Origin: Dunaliella salina
Taxonomy: Eukaryota; Chlorophyta; Chlorophyceae; Chlamydomonadales; Dunaliellaceae
NCBI GenBank assembly: GCA_002284615.2
Contig: MU070289.1
Location: 5,287-15,341, forward strand
Length of the DNA: 10,055 nucleotides
Direction of reading: 5' to 3'
The position numbers and the translations under genes were made by a program. Shown piece after piece: positions 6,563-10,055 of this stretch (the first letter of the stretch is position 1; each line of letters begins with the position of its first letter). Under the pieces are notes generated by a model. That model worked only from the letters and a program-made list of their open reading frames with translations, was not told where the DNA came from and searched no databases.

Positions 6563-6652
6563 GGCCGGAACTTCCAAGATTTAAGCTTAGGACCATCACG
6601 TGGCCCATGCTCTATCCAACACACTTGAGCTCAAATCTTGCAAGTTCCGGCC
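6563..6652 (-). repeat. long imperfect hairpin with tRNA-like centre
   Basis: Arms 6563-6590 (GGCCGGAACTTCCAAGATTT...) and 6624-6652 are reverse complements apart from a few mismatches, around a ~33-nt loop. On the minus strand the centre reads GAGCTCAAGTGTG, then TTGGATAGAGCATGGGCC. This has GCTC/GAGC, as in a tRNA D arm with A box, then GGGCC-ACGTGAT-GGTCC, a 5-bp stem with a 7-nt loop and GTG in the anticodon position. Position 33 is C rather than U, and no convincing T arm or B box is seen. This could be a tRNA-derived relic or simply a hairpin of the transposon. It is not a functional tRNA gene. Confidence 0.5.
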
Positions 6653-6924
6653 AACGTGCCTGACCAGCTGCGGCGTGAATCCTACTTTTTGACACCCAGC
6701 TAGACACATCTGACCAACCAGACAACCAAATTGAGTAATTTTTAACAATTTGTCCTTGAACCAAAAAAACATCATTGCAGAAAAAATGGAGTGAAAAGAC
6801 CCAGTGGTTGGTCAGGTACTGAATTTCAGCCATTTCCCTAAAAGAAAGTCCAGCACTAGGGCGCCACAAAGGTCAATTTTTGACCTCCTTCATTCCCAAT
6901 TTTTGAATACCGTACTACCAGGTG

Positions 6925-7020
6925 ATCATCCCGCACCCCTAAAAAAAATATTTATTTTCACAATCCCGCGTCAATCTCGCACCCCTCTCAATAATTATTT
7001 TTAACCATCCCGCACATTCC
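6925..7020. repeat. left subterminal CCCGCA/AT-rich repeats
   Basis: CCCGCACCCCT-like motifs with A/T-rich blocks (ttattttt, aataattattttt) recur at 6929-6960, 6983-7010 and 7011-7025. Similar blocks lie at 7583-7660, in the same orientation rather than inverted. Such subterminal motif clusters can serve as transposase binding sites in DNA transposons. That role is inferred. Confidence 0.6.
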
Positions 7021-7062
7021 CGCAGGGGCAAACAGCAACTCGGGCAAACAGCCCCTCATGCC

Positions 7063-7204
7063 CACAAGCAAGTTAGCGTGCATGCAATGCTCATGCATGC
7101 AGGCACAAGCAAAATAGCATGTGTGTAATGCCTCATGCATGCGGACACAAGCAAGAAAGTATGCATGTAATGCCCATGCATGCGGACACAAGCAAGAAAG
7201 CAAC
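7063..7204. repeat. ~41-bp tandem repeat, about 3.4 copies
   Basis: Units beginning cacaagcaa start at 7063, 7104, 7146 and 7187, with periods of 41, 42 and 41 bp. Each ends in catgcatgc-type sequence, and the last is partial. Short open frames across it on either strand (His/Met/Cys-rich) are repeat artefacts. More CATGCA clusters follow at 7272-7290 and 7350-7358. Confidence 0.9.
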
Positions 7205-7582
7205 AGGTGAAACAAGCTTCAAAACATCATCAAACATATCAAAACATCACAAAAACCTGACTTTCAAGTGCATTCATGCATGCATGCATCTATGGCTGCC
7301 AAACATTCAATGCAAGCATGCTGATTGCTTGCAGGCTTGCTGATCGCACTGCATGCATGGGACTTCGAGCAGCAGGGACTCAAACTGTGACCTGACCTCG
7401 CCACGCCTTGATTTCAGGGCATCAAGGATGGGAATGAAGGCAGCTGGGTGGAACCAGCAGCACTTGGGTGGCGCTAGCTTGAAGAAGCTCCCTATACCCA
7501 GCTGTCAACGCCCCTCGGGCGCTTTGGGGCCTTCTTCGCTCATACACCTCAATTCTCCTCCAAAACATTTATTTTCTTCTTT

Positions 7583-7673
7583 CCCGCACTATCCCGCAGC
7601 CCCTGAAATAATTATTTTAATTCGTCCCGCAGTCATCCCGCACCCCTCAAAAACATTATTTTTGCGGGATGAT
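7583..7673. repeat. right subterminal CCCGCA/AT-rich repeats with short hairpin
   Basis: CCCGCA occurs at 7584, 7594, 7626 and 7637, separated by aataattatttt and aaaacattattttt. The last copy, TCATCCCGCA (7633-7642), has its inverse TGCGGGATGA at 7663-7672, a 10-bp stem. The terminal inverted sequence of the nested element includes this inverse copy. Confidence 0.75.
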
Positions 7674-7698
7674 ATAAAAGTACTACGGTATGCAGGAT

Positions 7699-7736
7699 GT
7701 TAGCATATCATATAAGAGTTAGCATATCATGTAAGA
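7699..7736. repeat. 19-bp tandem repeat, two copies
   Basis: gttagcatatcatataaga (7699-7717) is repeated at 7718-7736 with one change (a to g), followed by a further gtta. It lies in the hAT-like element just outside the nested TA element. Confidence 0.9.
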
Positions 7737-7951
7737 GTTACTAAAAAATATTTTGGGGGTGCCAAATGGTTTCAGGGTGGAGCTGTGGGCCATTTAAGGG
7801 TGATCTGAGGCCAGGAGAGTGATCTGGGGTCAACTGATTTTCATCATTTGTTGGTGGTGTTCTTTATATTTTAACGGTTGACCTGGTCAGATTTGGAAAA
7901 TATAAGCGGGAAAGAGCATTTTCAGAAATTTTGGCCCGTCACCCACCTCTG

Positions 7952-8200
7952 CAAAGATACGAAGGTCCCAGGTATGCTGAGGTAGAGGTATCTCTTGGTT
8001 AGGGCAGGATTAAGGGGCACTGTAAGCAAGTTTCTCACGAGGTATGGTTCCAAGGTTGTAACAGAGGTGGTGGTAGGCAGTCACAAGTTTGGAGTAGGAG
8101 TTGGTTATCATATTCTGAAACATGAATGTAGCGGTTGCCTCTTTCTCCAGCACTCCAACTGGAATGAAAGGCTAGGTATAAGAAGTACAACTTGCCAAGG
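7952..8200 (-). pseudogene. LINE-C segment upstream of RNase H, distal half
   Basis: The minus strand reads YLAFHSSWSAG, a frameshift, EATATFMFQNMITNSYSKLV, TAYHHLCYNLGTIPREKLAY, a stop, then IPLPQHTWDLRIF up to the hAT-like insertion. This matches LINE-A (YLTLKHAIFSA, ATATFMFLPSW, SYSKLLNAFPHFCRILGTIP, LPCHSWSLQI). It lacks the LPSWGG stretch. The 5' limit is uncertain, with weak similarity continuing to about 8230. Confidence 0.7.
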
Positions 8201-8254
8201 CAGGCTGCAAAGGCAAAGAGTGAAAGGTCTCAAGGGGAAGATGGAGTCCTGCAA

Positions 8255-8505
8255 GATTTGGTAAGACTGCAAGATTAGTAGTCGAGGCGACCAAAAAAAA
8301 ATGCAAGCGAAATTTGAGCAGGCACGCAGGGCCCCTAAATCTCAAGGTCGTGTTGACCATCACTTCCCAGATCAGTGATGGCCAAGCCTGTTCCAAGAGG
8401 AAGCCCAGACGGTTTGGGTGATTTGATCCCATGTTAGAGATGAAACAGGGTATGTGCAACCAAGAGCATGTCGATTCTCCTGTTTGGCAAAGGTAATCAA
8501 TGACT
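8255..8505 (-). mobile_element. LINE fragment D: worn CCHC/endonuclease piece of the same LINE family
   Basis: With frameshifts, the minus strand resembles the LINE-A C-terminal domain. IDMLL(G)CTH corresponds to LHILLGCKN. PSGLPLGTGLAITDLGSDGQ and then HDLEI correspond to SKGPLGAGIASMDIGRADRL followed by ALQDL. TTNLAVLPN corresponds to ATNRTLPN. Stops are frequent. It lies just upstream, in LINE orientation, of the LINE-C 5' limit, so LINE-C probably landed next to or in it. Its remaining C terminus is not seen in the window. Confidence 0.55.
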
Positions 8506-8952
8506 TATACACGACCCTCGCGAGGGCTCCATGGATGGATTTGAATCAAATCAGCTTAAATTCAAAGAAAGATAAGCAAACAGCAGGTGCCCCTAGGCCT
8601 GCACTCGCAATGGGGCTTTTAAAAAGCTCTTAAATAAGGCTCGAGCTCACAATGAGCACCCTGCAGTTTGAGGTAGGGGCATTACTAAGAGAGGCTTTTT
8701 CCTTCAACTTGGAGAGGGAGCTGCAACTAGGCTGCATGCTGATACGCCAGTGTGCGTCTAAATCCAGATTATTTTTCAAAAGCAGTGACGATACTTTTTG
8801 TTTTCCATTCAAAAAAATTTTTGTATCGACTTTGCAAAGGACGTTTCGTTTTCGGACATTGGGCAAGACATCGATTATAATTGTAACACGATTCCACTTC
8901 TCACATCGGAACTTTTGTGTTTTTCGCGTCTTTCACGCAACGCAATCCCAGC
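8506..8952 (+). promoter_or_regulatory. presumed promoter and 5' UTR of the CBM20 gene
   Basis: About 450 bp separates the last LINE remnant from the first ATG. It contains the palindrome ccctcgcgaggg (8515-8526), a GATTTG-aat-CAAATC hairpin (8538-8552), a T-rich stretch (8788-8825) and TATA-like gattataattg (8873-8883). No core promoter element can be assigned with confidence. A plus-strand frame from 8652 overlaps the first exon in another phase and has no recognisable features. Confidence 0.35.
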
Positions 8953-9057
8953 ATGAAGCCCATGCTGGAGTCCCGCTTTTTGGGGAATGCGCGTGTTCTT
9001 GCACCGTCACATAGACATGGTATGATGCATGCCATGCCTGGCAGGAGCGTGGCGCGG
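8953..9057 (+). CDS. CBM20 starch-binding protein, exon 1: probable plastid transit peptide
   Basis: The first ATG of the frame, at 8953 (context ccagcATGaag), starts 35 codons: MKPMLESRFLGNARVLAPSH, then RHGMMHAMPGRSVAR. The peptide is rich in Arg, Ser, Ala and Met with one acidic residue, as in green algal plastid transit peptides. The frame also stays open upstream to a GTG at 8917, but no earlier ATG exists. The exon ends in phase 0 at cgg|GTAAGG (donor at 9058). Spliced to exon 2 the leader reads ...RSVAR-VRA-QST, giving the V-x-A cleavage motif of Chlamydomonas transit peptides. Reading through the donor adds residues with no recognisable feature. Confidence 0.72.
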
Positions 9058-9178
9058 GTAAGGCAGTTCCGGAAGGGTGCCTCCAAAAGGTTTTGCTTGT
9101 TGCTAACTACGAGCCAGGACCCCATCCTTGCGCAACCTGAGTACAGGCCCCTGCTGTCCTCTTTTGTGTATTACTCAG

Positions 9179-9226
9179 GTCAGAGCTCAGTCCACGGCTC
9201 CTGTCAGAATCTCCGTGCAAAGAGAG
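9179..9226 (+). CDS. CBM20 starch-binding protein, exon 2: transit peptide junction and first CBM20 strand
   Basis: This is a 48-nt exon between a strong acceptor (pyrimidine-rich 9150-9170, then ttactcag ending at 9178) and the donor gtaggt at 9227. It translates in phase 0 to VRAQSTAPVRISVQRE. VRA supplies the likely transit peptide cleavage site. PVRISVQRE is the first beta strand of the CBM20 fold, which typically reads V-x-F/I-x-V just before T-x-P-G-E. The frame agrees with exons 1 and 3 without adjustment. The intron before it is 121 bp. Confidence 0.82.
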
Positions 9227-9560
9227 GTAGGTGCGCACGGATCCCTTGTGAACTCTGAATTCTGAGCAAAGCATTGACAAGCAACAGAATTCTCAGACAA
9301 GCAACAAATCATGCAAGAGTAGCCTAGTCAATAGCAAATCCTTTGTTCATTCTCAGGAGTGTAAGCACTCGATGCAACTTAGGCATAGCTCTGAATGTTG
9401 AAATGGGCAGTCATGTTGACTCCTGCTTACGCAGGATTCTGTAGCTTGTCAGTGGGGAAGGAACACCTTCCTACTTGGCCAACATCCTATTCATTACAAT
9501 TCCCAAAATCCACTTGAGTTGTTGTTCCTGAAACTGCTTGCCCTCTTCCCCTGTGTGCAG

Positions 9561-9608
9561 ACGAAGCCGGGAGAAAGGGTAGTGGTTTTGGGGAACCTCG
9601 ATGTACTG
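9561..9608 (+). CDS. CBM20 starch-binding protein, exon 3: TKPGE...VLGN core
   Basis: A second 48-nt exon, flanked by the acceptor cccctgtgtgcag (AG at 9559-9560) and the donor gtaagc at 9609. Phase 0 translation gives TKPGERVVVLGNLDVL. This is the family hallmark T-x-PGE-x-V-x-V-x-GN-x-x-x-L, and it continues directly into GNWD of exon 4. The intron before it (9227-9560) is 334 bp, and the one after is 291 bp. The frame stays open past the donor, but the family match ends exactly at the splice site. Confidence 0.88.
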
Positions 9609-9899
9609 GTAAGCATGAAAAACACCATGGAAAGACACCCACATAGCACAAGTGCCAAATCTTTGATCATGATGACTTCAAGCATCTGCTCATGTGTCTT
9701 TGCAAGGCAGAAAGTATTTGCTTTGGGAAGGAGAGGTCAAAGCCTCTACTGTCATCTTTTGTGACTGAGTTTTGATGCAGCAGTCACATGATAACCCTTG
9801 TTCAAGGACTCCAACTTTCCGAGAAAATTCCTCACTATCCAACCAGCAATAGTCTTGGAGGAAGTAGGCAATCTGCACGCGGCAGTGTTTTCCTTGTAG

Positions 9900-10001
9900 G
9901 GCAACTGGGACGTGGGAAAAGCATTTCGTTTGAAGTGGACGGACGGTCATGTCTGGTGCCAGACCTGCGAAGTGCCCGTTGATGAAGAGGTGGAATTTAA
10001 G
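9900..10001 (+). CDS. CBM20 starch-binding protein, exon 4: GNWD...W...W carbohydrate-binding part
   Basis: A 102-nt exon after the acceptor gtgttttccttgtag (AG at 9898-9899) and before the donor gtgagg at 10002. Its 34 codons read GNWDVGKAFRLKWTDGHVWC, then QTCEVPVDEEVEFK. With exon 3 this gives L-GNWD-x4-A-x-x-L-x-W-x(5)-W-x-x-x-x-x-VP-x-x-x-x-x-EFK, the CBM20 pattern. The Trp residues of GNWD and LKW correspond to starch-binding site 1 in the family. A CBM20 placed directly after a transit peptide suits phosphoglucan, water dikinase (PWD/GWD3), but amylases and other algal CBM20 proteins are equally open because the catalytic part lies beyond the window. Confidence 0.92.
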
Positions 10002-10004
10002 GTG

Positions 10005-10006
<2 letters not shown>

Positions 10007-10055
<49 letters not shown>
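10007..10055. repeat. (GT)n microsatellite at the start of intron 4
   Basis: An unbroken GT run of at least 49 bp reaches the end of the window. It begins five bases after the exon 4 boundary, so it occupies the 5' end of an intron of the CBM20 gene. Confidence 0.97.

Larger units (their letters stand above)
6910..7688. mobile_element. 779-bp TA-flanked inverted-terminal element nested in the hAT-like element
   Basis: The left end CCGTACTACCAGGTGATCAT (from 6910) and the reverse-complemented right end (from 7688) CCGTAGTACTTTTATATCAT share CCGTA-TAC and ATCATCCCGCA at identical spacing, about 19 of the first 26 bases. TA flanks both sides (6908-6909, 7689-7690), as expected for Tc1/mariner-type TA duplications. 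Subterminal copies of CCCGCA-CCCCT followed by an A/T-rich block occur near both ends. No transposase frame exists, so this would be a MITE. The class is inferred from TA alone. Confidence 0.6.
6511..7951. mobile_element. non-autonomous hAT-like DNA transposon, 1441 bp, inserted in LINE-C
   Basis: The left terminus CAGAGGTGGGCGACG (6511-6525) and the reverse complement of the right terminus (7937-7951), CAGAGGTGGGTGACG, match at 14 of 15 positions. Flanking copies of caaagatac at 6502-6510 and 7952-7960 form a 9-bp duplication, or 8 bp if one terminal base belongs to the element. The CAGAGGTGGGC terminus and an ~8-bp duplication are typical of hAT elements. A 9-bp reading would also suit Mutator-like elements. 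The LINE-C coding frame rejoins when the insert and one duplication are removed (...LRIF|AVWNTAAR...). No transposase-like frame is present. Without the nested 6910-7688 insert it would be about 660 bp. Confidence 0.82.
4800..8200 (-). mobile_element. LINE-C: older relative of LINE-A, split by a hAT-like element
   Basis: Protein-level similarity to LINE-A is continuous on the minus strand from about 8200 to 7952, then from 6510 to about 4800. Between these lies an insertion with inverted termini and a target duplication. The parts, in coding order, are the segment upstream of RNase H (SYSKLVTAY...LRIF, then AVWNTAARVYLN), RNase H (6200-5700), a linker, a CCHC relic (about 5290-5324), RPD-like (YPDAILITP) and E-I-E-F-C-E-D-T-R-P (4807-4839). 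It stops there and lacks the last ~100 residues and 3' UTR. Frameshifts and stops are more frequent than in LINE-A, so it is older, consistent with LINE-A having inserted into it. The 5' limit, between 8150 and 8230, is fuzzy. Confidence 0.77.

Noticed and set aside
6563..6652. Functional tRNA-His(GTG) gene
   Set aside because: Position 33 is not U, no proper T arm or B box is present, and the arms form one long hairpin instead of a 7-bp acceptor stem.
7063..7204. CRISPR-like array
   Set aside because: The units are contiguous ~41-bp tandem repeats without unique spacers, in clearly eukaryotic DNA.
6612..7703. Several frames of 66-116 codons inside the hAT-like element
   Set aside because: None resembles a transposase. 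Those over 7063-7343 translate the CATGCA-rich tandem repeat, and the others cross element boundaries.
880..8200. Reverse transcriptase domain in the LINE copies
   Set aside because: I looked for the Y-x-D-D catalytic pattern and neighbouring RT motifs in the minus-strand frames upstream of RNase H and found none. The YDD in HPIYDD of LINE-A lacks the surrounding RT context.
8652..9014. 120-codon plus-strand frame upstream of the CBM20 gene
   Set aside because: It overlaps exon 1 in a different phase, has no domain pattern and ends within the transit peptide exon. It is probably chance.
8917..9258. Unspliced 113-codon frame through exon 1, intron 1 and exon 2
   Set aside because: It starts at GTG rather than ATG. 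Read unspliced, intron 1 puts exon 2 in the wrong phase, while the spliced product gives a clean CBM20 start.

Overview
This is eukaryotic nuclear DNA, most likely from a chlorophycean green alga. A Dunaliella-like or volvocine alga would fit, but the genus cannot be fixed from the sequence. The evidence is short GT-AG introns, long (TG)n runs, a possible TGTAA polyadenylation signal, a probable plastid-targeted starch-binding (CBM20) protein whose leader ends in a V-x-A cleavage motif, and LINE remnants that carry RNase H plus a C-terminal CCHC/endonuclease-like region. That domain set resembles the Dualen/RandI LINEs known from Chlamydomonas. There are no bacterial-type genes or operons.

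Left edge (1-330): a (TG)34 tract, a good splice acceptor ending at 133 and a possible last exon (134-166) of an unidentified plus-strand gene, with TGTAA at 298-302. Right edge (8953-10055): the first four coding exons of a plus-strand gene, 8953-9057, 9179-9226, 9561-9608 and 9900-10001. All join in phase 0. They encode a probable plastid transit peptide followed at once by a CBM20 starch-binding domain. The gene runs out of the window through an intron that opens with (GT)n.

Between the two genes, about 500-8505 is a pile-up of mobile elements. Every LINE remnant lies on the minus strand. LINE-A (about 880-4800) carries, from N to C terminus, a 5' region, a methyltransferase-like segment, RNase H and CCHC/endonuclease. 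It is split by two younger insertions: a 348-bp SINE-like unit (2328-2675, 15-bp target duplication) and a 5'-truncated LINE of another family (2799-3500, 14-bp target duplication, hexamer tail). LINE-C (about 4800-8200) is an older relative, split by a 1441-bp hAT-like element (6511-7951, 15-bp inverted termini, 9-bp duplication). That element is itself split by a 779-bp TA-flanked element (6910-7688). Fragment E (about 500-835) carries only the C-terminal tail of the same LINE family and may be the missing end of LINE-C, displaced by LINE-A. Fragment D (about 8255-8505) is a worn CCHC/endonuclease piece.

No LINE copy is intact and no reverse transcriptase core is present. The only probable functional genes are the two edge genes. 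The main results are the CBM20 gene hidden in small exons, the layered insertion history readable from target duplications, and the methyltransferase-like segment inside the LINE.
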